Below the pieces are notes generated by a model that was given only the letters and a program-made list of their open reading frames with translations, did no database searches and was not told the origin of the DNA. Below, one piece after another: positions 26,769 through 36,900 of a stretch of 64,000 nt of DNA (within the stretch, counting starts at the first letter, position 1; each line of letters opens with the position of its first letter). Made by a program: the position numbers and the translations under genes. Location: contig JAWKQR010000011.1 in NCBI GenBank assembly GCA_041390025.1, positions 62,001 to 126,000 on the forward strand, in the 5' to 3' direction. Source of the stretch: JBFFMO01 sp041390025 (GTDB lineage Bacteria; Myxococcota_A; Bradymonadia; Bradymonadales; Bradymonadaceae).

Positions 26769-27863
26769 ATGATGTTTGCGAAGCACACACGATGGATGCG
26801 GTCTCAGCGGGGTTCTGCCACCACGGAAAAACTGGTCATGATGCTTCTCGGCATCATGATTATTGTTCCCGCGTTGCTGATCTTCGGCCCCATCGTCGAG
26901 GCAAAGTTTGCGTTTGTCGTCGAGGCGCTGGGCGGTCCGGCAGCCAACTCCATTCAAGCGCGGGAAGCCCGCGCCCCCGGCTCCGACAAGTGGCTTTACG
27001 TCGTCTTGTTCACGGCGATTTCTGCAGTGTTTTCCATCGTTTTTGTGTTCCCGTTGTTGTTTAAGCGGGCGAGGGTCCGCCGCCAAGTCATCATCAACGA
27101 CCTCGCCGAGCGATTTCCGTTTCTGGAGCCGCTCGCCGATCGTTCGCATGAATTCGAAGCCAACATGCGCGAGCTCAAGATGTTGGCCGACGAGGTGCGT
27201 GACATCGAACCACCCCGGGCGACGTCCCTACAGGTCGCTGCGCCGGACCTTGGTCGTTCGGCGAGTCCTGCCGATGTCACAATGACCAACGACATGATGA
27301 TTGTCCGCGACGATTCCCCCGAAGAGACCATTCCGGGCACGTTGGTGGCGCCGAACATTCGTGCAACGCCAATGGCCGGCATGCCAAGCATTCAGGGCAC
27401 GCCAATGCACGGAACCGCTGCTGTGCGTTCAACGCCGATGTATGGGGCGCCTGCGGTGCCAACTGCACCTGACCCACAGGCAGTGCAAGACGCTTGGGCG
27501 CCAAAGCCCGCGGAATTTCCTGCTCCGGCGGCCGCGGCGCACCAGCCACATCCCAGCCCGCAGCCACAGCCGCAAAAGCCCAGTCCAGGGCCACGGACCT
27601 TCAACGTTCCCGACCTTGGGTCTCTGGCGTTCGACGAGGACAACATTGCCACGGTGGATGTGCGCGACCCATCACTGCTCACAAGCCTTCCCATGTCCGA
27701 GTTCCGCGATCGCATCAAGCCCGCGGCACCTGCGGACCCTGACGAGACCATCATGCCGTCGGGGCTGGAACTTGAGGGAACCCTTCCCAAGCCTCGTCGT
27801 CCGACCCCACGCATGTCTGATGAGATTACGATGGATTGGGGTCACGACCCGACCGACGAATAG
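26769..27863 (+). CDS. Prepilin-like membrane protein with proline-rich C-terminal tail
   Basis: A 364-residue protein. GGAGAG just upstream supports ATG 26769 (or 26772). The N-terminus R-S-Q-R-G-S-A-T-T-E has the type IV prepilin form: cleavage after Gly15 and Glu at position +5. It is followed by a hydrophobic stretch (21-40), also reminiscent of TadE/Flp pilins. Unlike a pilin, it has a second membrane helix (about 75-98) followed by an Arg/Lys-rich edge. A long, probably cytoplasmic tail then holds three x-T-P-M-x-G motifs and acidic Thr motifs (E-E-T-I-P, D-E-T-I-M, D-E-I-T-M-D) that look like kinase targets. Function unknown. Its 3' end overlaps the convergent ligase gene by 38 bases. 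Confidence 0.7.
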   Translation: MMFAKHTRWMRSQRGSATTEKLVMMLLGIMIIVPALLIFGPIVEAKFAFVVEALGGPAANSIQAREARAPGSDKWLYVVLFTAISAVFSIVFVFPLLFKRARVRRQVIINDLAERFPFLEPLADRSHEFEANMRELKMLADEVRDIEPPRATSLQVAAPDLGRSASPADVTMTNDMMIVRDDSPEETIPGTLVAPNIRATPMAGMPSIQGTPMHGTAAVRSTPMYGAPAVPTAPDPQAVQDAWAPKPAEFPAPAAAAHQPHPSPQPQPQKPSPGPRTFNVPDLGSLAFDEDNIATVDVRDPSLLTSLPMSEFRDRIKPAAPADPDETIMPSGLELEGTLPKPRRPTPRMSDEITMDWGHDPTDE

Positions 27864-29454
27864 CCTCGTCGCGCAACGCCTTTTTCAAGACCTTTCCGGT
27901 CGCGTTCCGCGGTAAAGTCTCGACGTGGTGCCACGCACGAGGCAACTTGGGGCCCGACAGCGTGTTCCGCAACTGCGACTGAAGTGCCTCCACGTCGACG
28001 TCGCCAACCACGAACGCAACAACCCGCTCACCCCATTTCTCGTCAGGGACACCCACCACGGCGGCTTCAATCACGCCGGGTATGGTGTGAAGCGCCTCTT
28101 CCACTTCGACGGGGTAAACGTTGACACCACCCGAGATGACCATGTCGCGGTCCCGGCCGGACAGGTACAGGAATCCGTCTGGGTCGAGATACCCTAGGTC
28201 GTCGACGGTGGACCACTGTAGGTCTGCTGAATCGTCGTGGAGGTATCCGCTCATGACCTGTCCCGTCGAGACCCAGATGGGGCCAATCTCGTAAGGCTTG
28301 GAGGCAGACTCGGGGCTGCCCACACGGAGCTTTTGGCCTGACAGCGCGCGCCCAACGCTGCCGGGATGGCTCATCATCTCGTGACCATTGATCAAGGTGA
28401 CCCAGCCAAGCTCGGTCGCCCCATAAAAGTCGTACAGACATCCCACGCCAAAATACTGCGCCGCTTGGATGCGCAAGGCGTGCGGAAACGGCGCCGCGCC
28501 AGAGACAAGGCAGCGCAGCGGTGGAGCAACGCCGCGTTCGTGCTGTGGAAGATCAAGGATTTGTCGAATCATCGTCGGGACGAGAAACGTCGTGGTGATC
28601 CTGAGACGACGCATCCGCGAAAGAGACAGCGCCGGGTCGAAGTGGCGCTCAAGCACGACCGTCGCGCCCAGCGCCGCGTTCAGCAGGACAAACGCCTGTG
28701 CTGCGCTGTGGTACAGGGGGCAGACCACGAGGTGACGATCGGTTGCTTGGAGTGGCAGTCGTTCGAGCAGACGCGAGAGTTCCAGAACACCAAAAGACGT
28801 GAACTTGCGCACAGCGCCCTTGGGCTGGCCGGTGGTGCCCGAGGTGTAAACAATGCTGTCGCCGTCTGCGCCTGTCGGACCGCTAAATGGTGTGGTTGGA
28901 TATTGCCTCAACGCCCAAAAACTCATCGCGCCAGACGTGTCGTCGCCGCAAATCCAACGCTCAAAACCCGCGTGCTCTACGTTTGGCGCCGTCAGACCTG
29001 AGCCAACCACAAGGCGTGCCCCGCTGTGCTCCCTCAAGTACGTGAGCTCGGCAGGTGTCGACCGGTAGCTCGCATGAACCGCGGTCGCGCCCAACCGAAA
29101 CAGCGCAAACCATGTCAACAGATACTCAAGGCGGTTCTCCATACAGATCAAGACACGGTCTTTGGGCCGGACGTTGTGCTTCGCCAGCATGTGAACGGTC
29201 TGGTTGATCAGGCGTTCGAGCTCAACGGCTGTGACCCATCGTTCCCCGTCGATCACCGCCAGCCGGTGTGGATGCGAGACAGCGTGCAAGGTGTGAAGGC
29301 TGCGAACATCCAATCCACGCGTCGCGGCAACGCCGGCGAGCTGGGGCAGCTTGAAGAACGCGCCATCGTCCGCGAGCCCCGAGCGTAGAAGCGTTCGCCC
29401 GACACGTAGAGCCGCGCGAAGCGGCGACTCGCCGCGAAGATCGTACCTACTCAT
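27826..29454 (-). CDS. AMP-dependent acyl-CoA synthetase/ligase
   Basis: A 542-residue member of the ANL superfamily, which activates a carboxylic acid with ATP and transfers it to CoA. Visible motifs in order: Y-T-S-G-T-T-G-Q-P-K-G (phosphate loop), Y-G-A-T-E-L-G-W (A5), T-V-D-D-L-G-Y-L (A7), L-S-G-R-D-R-D-M-V-I-S-G-G (A8 hinge), and the catalytic Lys in P-R-N-A-T-G-K-V-L (A10). The substrate, probably a fatty or aromatic acid, cannot be read from the sequence. The start ATG 29454 overlaps the stop of the upstream DUF2723 gene by eight bases, so they are likely one operon. Longer upstream frames are not needed. Confidence 0.88.
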   Translation of the reverse strand: MSRYDLRGESPLRAALRVGRTLLRSGLADDGAFFKLPQLAGVAATRGLDVRSLHTLHAVSHPHRLAVIDGERWVTAVELERLINQTVHMLAKHNVRPKDRVLICMENRLEYLLTWFALFRLGATAVHASYRSTPAELTYLREHSGARLVVGSGLTAPNVEHAGFERWICGDDTSGAMSFWALRQYPTTPFSGPTGADGDSIVYTSGTTGQPKGAVRKFTSFGVLELSRLLERLPLQATDRHLVVCPLYHSAAQAFVLLNAALGATVVLERHFDPALSLSRMRRLRITTTFLVPTMIRQILDLPQHERGVAPPLRCLVSGAAPFPHALRIQAAQYFGVGCLYDFYGATELGWVTLINGHEMMSHPGSVGRALSGQKLRVGSPESASKPYEIGPIWVSTGQVMSGYLHDDSADLQWSTVDDLGYLDPDGFLYLSGRDRDMVISGGVNVYPVEVEEALHTIPGVIEAAVVGVPDEKWGERVVAFVVGDVDVEALQSQLRNTLSGPKLPRAWHHVETLPRNATGKVLKKALRDEAIRRSGRDPNPS

Positions 29455-31148
29455 GGGGCGCCTCGTACTTTTTGCCGAGCAACCTTGCGTTGGTGGCGGC
29501 CTCGACGTTGCCCATTTGGTCAAACGCTCCCGCCAAGGTGGCCCACGTGCCGGCGTAGGGCGCTCGGACGGTCTCGGCCCATGGACCCGTGTGACCGGCG
29601 GGACCTTGATACCCAAACGCCTCGAACAGCGTCGCGTTTTGCGCCGCGACCTCCATGATGGATGGCGGGCGTTCGCCCGGCTTTAGAATGGCAATCGTCA
29701 AGCCCAGCGGATACGAAGGGAACGTGCGCGCCAAGTTTGGATTGAGGATCGACGTCATGAAAACAGGTCGACCGGTGGCCTGGACTGCGCGAATGACTTC
29801 CTCCAAGTCCACGCTTGCGCCGCGGTCGACCGTTTCGATGCCGAGCGACGCATTGACTTGCCTGCGATACCAACCGTGGGCGAGGAGGTCGGCCGCAATG
29901 GTGAAGCCAGCGCTTCCGCGTTGCGCGTTGTACGCCCACGAACCCGCGGTCGCGTGGTCCCCCGTCGCGATCAACACCGCGTTGTCCGGCAACGGATGCC
30001 ATAGGTCGGCGACGTAGTTCGCCGGTGCGGAATCTTGAAGCTCCTTCGTGTGAACGACAGCGGTGACCGCAAGCAGCCCACACCACACACCACACAGAAT
30101 CTGGCGGCCGCGAACGTGCGTCCAATTGTGAATCGCCAACGCTGCAGCGCCGCAAGGTGCCAAAGAACAAGACGTGAAACTTCTGAACCAATAACGTGTC
30201 CAGCCCCTGGGTGGCCGATGCAGCATCGCCGCAAACACGGGGCCGCTCAGGATCGCACCCGCCAACAAACAGACCGTCAGCGCACGTTCGCCGCAGGCCT
30301 GTGGAGACGCCCCAAATCGCCACCAACACGCCCAAACCCACAAGGTTCAAGACCGTGGATGTGAGCAAGAATGACCATTGTTCGACCGGGCCTGCCACAG
30401 GTTCGTCCGCGACCACGGTCATGGTGAACGTCCCGAAATCACGCCGAAGAAACAGGTCCAGCAGTCCGGAAACGGTTGATGGGTCGCCCCAATGGAACGC
30501 GTTGGTGTGGGATGCGACCCACGGCAAATAAAGGTACGGAAGCAGCCCGACTGCCAGCCCTCCCACACCCGCCGCAACAGCTGTGAACCGGTTTGGAGCG
30601 GCGAGGACGCGTGTCGTCGCGGCCCAAAGGCCCAAAGGTGCCAGGAAAATCGCGGTGTGGTGGTGCGAGAGCGCAAGTCCGGCGAGCAGACCCAGTAGAC
30701 CGACCCCGCGAGGCGAGTTTGCCCAAGAGGTGGGCGCGGACGCCAGAATATTGCGCTGACGAACAGGTGGTTGAGGGCGAACACCTCGGCCTGAGTGTGC
30801 AGAAACACCACATGCGGAATCAGTCCAAACGCGACTGCACCGGCGGTGCTCGCGAGTTCGTCCAGACCCCACGCTCGAAGCCCTCGAAAGAACACCGCGA
30901 TCGGGAAGTGCACCCAGAGCAGCGGTTCCGATGCTTGTGGCGAGGTACGCATTGGTCCCAAACCACGCAAAGATACGGCAAAACAACGAGAAGATCGGAT
31001 AGCCCGGTGCATGAGCGAACCAGTAAGTCCGACGTAGGTGAAAAGGGTACGTGGTCGCCACCGATGTAACCCGCCGCCGCCAACGCTCCGTAGAAACACA
31101 AGAGCCCACAAACAGGGCAAGGGCGGTACGTTGGGTGATGTTTGGCAT
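29447..31148 (-). CDS. DUF2723 family membrane protein (several frameshifts)
   Basis: Pieces in different frames add up to one protein of about 567 residues with an N-terminal multi-helix membrane part and a soluble C-terminus, like DUF2723 (TMEM260/protein O-mannosyltransferase-like) proteins. The signature is A-H-A-P-G-Y-P-I-F-S-L-F near the N-terminus. Later come P-Y-L-Y-L-P-W and H-W-G-D-P-S, then L-P-D-N-A-V-L-I-A-T-G-D-H. The frame changes near 31085, again near 30940-30730, and between 30340 and 30060, so as written the gene is not continuous. Such proteins are thought to transfer sugars from lipid carriers to exported proteins. It runs into the acyl-CoA ligase gene with an eight-base overlap. 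Confidence 0.65.
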
Positions 31149-31195
31149 GACGTCACCGAAGAGTTGGATGCGTCAGCCTACTACGGAACGATGGC

Positions 31196-31780
31196 TCAGG
31201 CGACGTGTGCCTGAACGTGAGCTTCTTCAATGTCGAACTCGACCTCGATCTGAGCCTCGGCAAGGGCCTGCTGCAGTCGGCGGTCGAAGTCGCGCATCGC
31301 TTGGCGGTCGTTGCTCGGTTCAAAATGAATCGCGCGGGCAGCTACGGTTTGTTTCTGCTGTTGTTTCTCTTGCGCGTCACCCAAGCCTAACGTCGCATAA
31401 CCCAAACCAGCCATTGCGGTTGAAGCGAGCACCACCAGTCCTGCCATCGCAGCCGCAGGAACGAAGAATCCAAAGACGTTGAATGAGCTGATGCCAACAA
31501 CCGACGCCATCACTGCGGTGATGCCCAGCGCAAGCGCCGCGAAGCGAAGCGCGGACTTAACGGGCAGGGCGGGTGGACGGTCGGTGTTTAATGCAAACTG
31601 CGCGGCGACGGCGGCGGGCACCAGCGATGCCAGCAACATGACAATGCCCGGGTCAAGTCGGATATGCGTTCCCGCGCCCCATGCCAGAAATCCCGTGGTA
31701 AGAAATGCGCCAAGAACCGCAGTGGTTCCCGCGAGTGCCTGATTCCATGATGCTTCTTGTTTCGAAATTGCAGTTGCCAT
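31196..31780 (-). CDS. Small four-helix membrane protein
   Basis: A 194-residue protein with about four hydrophobic segments: residues 16-35, 46-62, about 80-98 and 102-128. A charged C-terminal tail (D-R-R-L-Q-Q-A-L-A-E-A-Q-I-E-V-E) may form a coiled helix in the cytoplasm. GAGGAG lies about seven bases before the ATG at 31780. I do not recognise a family. It sits between a metallophosphoesterase and the DUF2723 gene on the same strand with gaps of about 50-100 bases. Confidence 0.75.
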   Translation of the reverse strand: MATAISKQEASWNQALAGTTAVLGAFLTTGFLAWGAGTHIRLDPGIVMLLASLVPAAVAAQFALNTDRPPALPVKSALRFAALALGITAVMASVVGISSFNVFGFFVPAAAMAGLVVLASTAMAGLGYATLGLGDAQEKQQQKQTVAARAIHFEPSNDRQAMRDFDRRLQQALAEAQIEVEFDIEEAHVQAHVA

Positions 31781-31886
31781 GTTCGTCTCCTCTTCGGTGT
31801 TAAAGAGAGACTAGAGGCCGCGCGTGTCGTTCAGATTACCCGCAAGTGAAAGGTCGGGAAGATTCGTGTGAAAACCGTGTGAACGG

Positions 31887-32858
31887 TTACTCGATGATCC
31901 GTGGCCCTGAGGCGGTAACTTCCAGCGCCTGCGGCTTGCCACCGTAATAAGCTGACATCCCAGTATCGATGCGCCACACGCGGTCATCGCATTCGCGCGT
32001 GATGCCCTCTTTTTGAACGGTGTGCCCGACGACCATGCGCTTGGCCCCCAGCGCGTCAAGCACTTGACCTAACGCTTGGCAGTCTTCGGGCTTCGTGTTC
32101 AGCGAAAATCGTCGCGTCCACACCGGGCTCTCGGGCGTGACCACGATTTTTTCAGGCACGCGGCTCTCCTCGCCAAGCAACCACCGTTTTGTCAGCAGGT
32201 TGAGCGCACCGATGTCCTGTTGCACATGTTCGGGCGTTACGCCCCCGTGTACAAACACGCTGTCGCCCACTTGCGCGATGATGCCGTCCTGCGCCAGCCG
32301 AAGCGCATAGGGGCCCGCGGGCATGAACGCGGCGACGCGCCCTCGCATCGGCGCAGGGACGCGCTCGGGGACCCGGTCCGCGGGGATGTCCGCAAATCCC
32401 GCGAAACCCTCGGGGGTGACGTAACGCAGATCACCAGCGGCGTTCATCAGCTCGTGGTTTCCGTTGAGTTGGATGACACGGCCCCCCGCGTTTTGGGCTT
32501 CGTCGCGCAGACGCAGCATCAAGTCGATGACTTCGCGCTCTTTGGGGCCACGGTCAAGCAGGTCGCCCGTTTGAACCAACCACGTTGATCCACCCGTCCA
32601 TTTCAGTGAATCGTCGACGAGCCCGGCACGCGTCAGGATCGTTTTGAGCGCCTCGAAATCTCCGTGAACATCGCCGATTCCGACAAGGCGCTCGGGCTGA
32701 GGATGACGCCACTCAAACGTCGGCGCAGCCACCGGAGATGGGGCGGCCTCGGCAGATGAAACTGGTTGCACATCAATGGGTTGGGGGTGCGTGCCGGGGC
32801 TCGATGGCTGACACCCAATGGCCAGTAGGAGAAGCAGAAACGTTGTCTTCACACCCAA
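31887..32858 (-). CDS. Shewanella-like (PPP-type) metallophosphoesterase lipoprotein
   Basis: A 323-residue phosphatase. A lipoprotein signal (L-L-L-L-A-I-G-C-Q) places it in the periplasm or envelope. The calcineurin-like metal motifs are all present: G-D-V-H-G-D (about 62), G-D-L-L-D-R-G (about 98), G-N-H-E (about 133), H-G-G (about 200), and V-V-G-H-T-V. The layout matches Shewanella-like protein phosphatases, which act on phosphoproteins or phosphopeptides. The real substrate is unknown. It reads on the minus strand and is divergent from the small secreted protein gene at 32988. Confidence 0.87.
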   Translation of the reverse strand: MGVKTTFLLLLLAIGCQPSSPGTHPQPIDVQPVSSAEAAPSPVAAPTFEWRHPQPERLVGIGDVHGDFEALKTILTRAGLVDDSLKWTGGSTWLVQTGDLLDRGPKEREVIDLMLRLRDEAQNAGGRVIQLNGNHELMNAAGDLRYVTPEGFAGFADIPADRVPERVPAPMRGRVAAFMPAGPYALRLAQDGIIAQVGDSVFVHGGVTPEHVQQDIGALNLLTKRWLLGEESRVPEKIVVTPESPVWTRRFSLNTKPEDCQALGQVLDALGAKRMVVGHTVQKEGITRECDDRVWRIDTGMSAYYGGKPQALEVTASGPRIIE

Positions 32859-32987
32859 ACTCCGACGAGGACGGTCTCAAAGTAACATGTGTGCACGACA
32901 CTACCCAACGGACACAAACGTTGCACGGAAGATGAGATTTGGTATCCTTAGGTCAATGATTCGCTCACCAAGCCTAGAAGGGTCCGC

Positions 32988-33236
32988 ATGACACGATGTT
33001 CTGCGTTGGTTTTTGCGTGTTTGGCGATTGTTGGTTCCTCCACCGCGTCAGCGGAGCCGCCAACCACATCGCAACCCGAGATGCGCACACCTTCGGCGCC
33101 GGCGGTGCACTCGTCGAACTCACCCGACGTCGTGCTCCCCATGTTGGTCCGGCAGGCGACCGACAAAATCCACGATCAACTGCAGGTCGTGCTGTTCAAG
33201 GATGACCAGACCGGAGAGTCCGCGGCACTTCAGTGA
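32988..33236 (+). CDS. Small secreted protein, 82 residues
   Basis: ATG 32988 follows GAAGGG at a good distance. The protein begins with a clear signal peptide (M-T-R-C-S-A-L-V-F-A-C-L-A-I-V, cleavage near S-A-E-P-P) and continues with a Pro/Ser/Thr-rich linker and a short charged helix ending K-D-D-Q-T-G-E-S. No known domain. Its 3' end approaches the convergent HMA-domain gene within about 45 bases. Confidence 0.6.
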   Translation: MTRCSALVFACLAIVGSSTASAEPPTTSQPEMRTPSAPAVHSSNSPDVVLPMLVRQATDKIHDQLQVVLFKDDQTGESAALQ

Positions 33237-33279
33237 CCCCGACACTGCCTGGATGCAAACTCGGTCTGACCTACCGTTT

Positions 33280-33488
33280 CTAGACGTCACGCGGGCTCGC
33301 CTCGAATCCGGCCTTCGCCAATGCAGCGACGATGGGCAGATCTGAGCCTCGTCTGCCTGAAACTCAGCAATCTTTGTCTCAAGGGACACCGAAACCGTTG
33401 CCTCGTCCGCTTGCGTTTGTTTTGCGATGACCTTGGTGACGGACTTCACGCACCCTTGGCAGGTCATTCCCTCAACTTTCAACTTCAT
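33280..33488 (-). CDS. Heavy-metal-associated (CopZ-like) domain protein (one frameshift)
   Basis: A 69-residue metallochaperone-like domain. ATG 33488 has AGGAG five bases upstream. The metal-binding motif is G-M-T-C-Q-G-C (residues about 7-13), as in copper chaperones and the N-terminal domains of P-type ATPases. At about 33345 the frame breaks: the text reads A-D-E-A-Q-I-C, but one added A gives A-D-E-A-Q-D-L-P-I-V-V-A-A-L-A-K-A-G-F-E-A, the normal end of this domain, with stop at 33280. The length, 209 bases, is one short of whole codons, so one missing base explains everything. No transporter is adjacent. Confidence 0.78.
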
Positions 33489-33687
33489 GCCGACTCCTGT
33501 GACACACATGCCTCAACTCGGGGCTGAATCTCCCCGGTGTGTGTGCGAAACTTACCTCACCCTTCATCCTCACGCACTGCACAACCCGCCCAGCACCTTG
33601 AGATGCGCGAAAGACCCGTGGGTTTCAAAAGCTGGCACCTTTGTTGCTCTTCTGGTCTACGTTCGGCAATCCCACGCAAGGATGGAC

Positions 33688-33939
33688 ATGAAGTTCGAGA
33701 AAGTCTCATGGATGATCGGCGTTATTCTCATCGCACTCCCGGTCTCAGCCTTTGCAGACGAACCCCCTCGAAACATCGCCGATATTGCCGTTGCAGCGGT
33801 CACTGAGGTCCCTATCAAGGTCTCAAATCCTTTGAGCATGCAGGTCTTTGAAAATGCCGAGACAGGTTCGAAAGCGACCGTGTCCATCGAGCCGGATTTT
33901 CATCCCGGGTGCCGCCTGAAGCTCACGCTGCGTTTCTGA
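33688..33939 (+). CDS. Small secreted protein, 83 residues
   Basis: ATG 33688 is preceded by AAGGA at five bases; the nearby ATG at 33682 is also in frame. A signal peptide (W-M-I-G-V-I-L-I-A-L-P-V-S-A-F-A) is followed by D-E-P-P-R. The mature part is about 60 residues with beta-like strands (E-V-P-I-K-V, K-A-T-V-S-I-E-P) and one Cys. No known domain. It lies 49 bases upstream of the kinase gene on the same strand. Confidence 0.55.
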   Translation: MKFEKVSWMIGVILIALPVSAFADEPPRNIADIAVAAVTEVPIKVSNPLSMQVFENAETGSKATVSIEPDFHPGCRLKLTLRF

Positions 33940-33988
33940 TTCTGGGTGCGGTGAGATAGACTCCAAGGTCACTCCACGCGGCTTGGCG

Positions 33989-36900
33989 ATGACCTGGACT
34001 CTGGGACCCTACGACATTGGGAAAAAAATTGGGCAGGGCGGAATGGCGTCGGTGTTTTTGGGCCGTCATCGCGTCCGTGGGACGCATGTCGCCGTGAAGG
34101 TCATGGCGGGAGCGCTTTCGACTCGGCACCACCACCGCGAGGCGTTCTGGCGCGAAGCGCAATCGGTTGCGCGCCTTGCTCACCCCAACATCACACACGT
34201 CTACGACATGGGGACCATCCCCGACGATGTCGTTGGACCGTCGGGACTCTCGCCGGAAACCCCATACATTGTGATGGAGCTCGCCGCAGGCGGCCGACTC
34301 GACGACCCACGCGAGATCTCGTGGCCAGAGGTCCGTCGAACGCTCGCCCAAATCTTGGACGCGCTCGCGCACGCTCACGCCCGCCATGTCATCCACCGTG
34401 ACCTGAAGCCGTCGAACGTGCTGCGTGCGACCGATGGCAGCGTGAAGATCAGCGATTTTGGAATCGCACATCTGATCGACCGTGTGGACCACACCGTCGA
34501 CGATCGCATCACCGGCACACCCAAATACATGGCTCCTGAGCAGATCCTCGGGCACGTGCGCCAGCAGGGCCCTTGGACCGACCTGTACTCGCTCGGTGTG
34601 ATCGCGTGGCGGCTCATCTGCGGCGAAGCGCCGTTCGTTGGGGCCTCAAGTGATATCCTCAACGGGCATCTCGCGATGCCGTTGCCCGACTTCGCGCCCG
34701 CCGTAGGGGTTCCAGACGGGTTTCGAGACTGGCTGGGTGTGCTGCTCGAGAAACGCCCTCACGACCGATTCACGTGTGCCGCAGACGCGCACTACGCGTT
34801 GATGAATCTGCCAGATCCTGCGCAACCCGAGCGGACGTGGTTGGGGAATGAGGCCGACGTGACGACGCTGTTGGCCTTGGATTCGGAGGTGGAGGCGCCC
34901 GCGCTGTCCACGCCTAGGCGTCCCAAGACCGCGGCGCCTCCCATCCCCGCGCGGTGGGAGTCCCAAACCATTCGAAGCCGATACGAGGGCATGGGCCTGA
35001 ACGCCCTTGCCGTGCGTGAACCCCGGTTCGTGGGTCGCGCGCATGAGCGAAACGTGTTGTGGGACCAGCTTCGCGCCGCGCAATCTGCACTGCGCATGGC
35101 CACCATCTCGGGTCCAGCGGGCGTGGGAAAGACCCAACTGTGCAGGTGGATGGCCCAACGCGCCTCGGAGCTTGGCAGCGCACGTTACCTCGAGATCGAC
35201 TCTGCCGTCGGGGTGCGGGCGATTCCCCATGGTATCGCGCAATACCTGCGGGCGATGGGCAGCACAAAGGCCACCCTCGAAGACATCTTGAGAGACCAGA
35301 CCGAACTGGATCGGTTCGACCGAGAGGCGTTGGCAGGCATTGTGTCGATGTCGTCCGAGCTTCCGATGACCCTTCGTGATCGGCTCGCCGCGATCGCTCA
35401 ATTCTTGGCAGACCAGACGCAGCGTCGGCCCTTGATCGTCGTCTTGGACAACGCGGATGCCTCGGCGGAGAGCCTTGCGCTGGCCAGGTACCTGCGTGAA
35501 CAAAGGCCCGAGCTCCACGTGTTGGTTTTGGTTGTGGCGCCGCCGGACCGACTGCCCATGGCCGACGTCCACGTTCGGGTCAAAAGCTTGAACGCGTCAG
35601 AAATCCTCGACCTCTCGCGGGAGTTTCTGCCGGTGTCCGACGAACTAGGGGCCGTCATCGTCGAGCGTTCCAACGGGATGCCAGACGTCGCGATCCAGCT
35701 GATTCGCATGTGGGCGCTCCAAGGGATCTTGGTCGAGGGCGCGTCTGGATACCGACTCCACGAGGGAACCGAAATCTTGGCCGACGTCGATTCCTTGTGG
35801 TCCGAGCGCGTGAAGATGTTCCTGCAAGAGGACACCACGGGGGAGCGACGACTCGCGCTCATGTGTGCGAGCACCCTTGGCATGAGCGTGAACTCAAGGG
35901 AATTGGCCCAGATGCTCACGCGCGCATCTGGCAAAGTTCCCGGCGATTTTGCCGCGCATCTCGTGGCGCTCGGGATGGCCGAGTACGAGGGCGAGGGTTG
36001 GCGGTTTGCGAGCCCCAACCTGCGGGATGTAGTGATGCGGTTGGCGTCCGAGGGCACGTGGCGGCGTCTGAGTTCCTACGCTGCGGACATCTTGGGCGAG
36101 TCCGAGAGGTTGGGTACGCACGCGGCGGTGATCCCGCACCTGATCGCAGCGGCGCGCACCACGGAAGCCATTGACCGATACCTCGAAGCTGCCGAGGAGG
36201 CCATCTTTGGGGCGGATCCTGGCGCGGCGCTTGCGATTTTAGCCGAACGTGATGCCGCGATGACACGCATGGGGCTGGCGCCAAGCGATGAGCGTCGTGG
36301 TGCGGGATTTCGACTCAAGATCAAAGCCACTCGCGGGCACAAGCGAGAGTCTTACAAAGACGTCGCTCAGGCATGTCTTCAGGTGGCCGAGGACTTTGGT
36401 TGGGAAAAGACACGCGCGGAGGTGGTCGCGCAGATTTGCGAAGCCGAGGCATTGGACTCCGATCTTCCACGGCTCATCGCGCAGCTCAAAGACGCCATTC
36501 GTACGCTTGAGCGCACGAACTCGTCGATGCTCGTGGAGGCCCACAAGACACTGTGCACACTGTATGTGCTCACTGGGAGTTTCCCCGAGGCAAAGGCAGC
36601 GATCGCGACCGCGCTGCACCTCGCTTCGGAGGACGCGAAGCCGTGGCGATATGCGGACTGCGTATGGGAGCAGGGCGACATGCTACGGGTCTGTGGTGAC
36701 CTTGACGGTGCGAAGGCGGCGTTTGAATACAGCCTAGCGTTCAACGAGAGCATTGGCTCGCGTTCGGGCACGGGGTGGTCCCTCAATGCGCTTGGCGATC
36801 TGTGCCGCTCCCGCGGCGAGTTGACCGAAGCGCGCGCGCATCTTGAACGTGCCCGTGTCTTGTTCGCGTCGATTGGAGTTCCGGACGTGTTATCCGCGGA

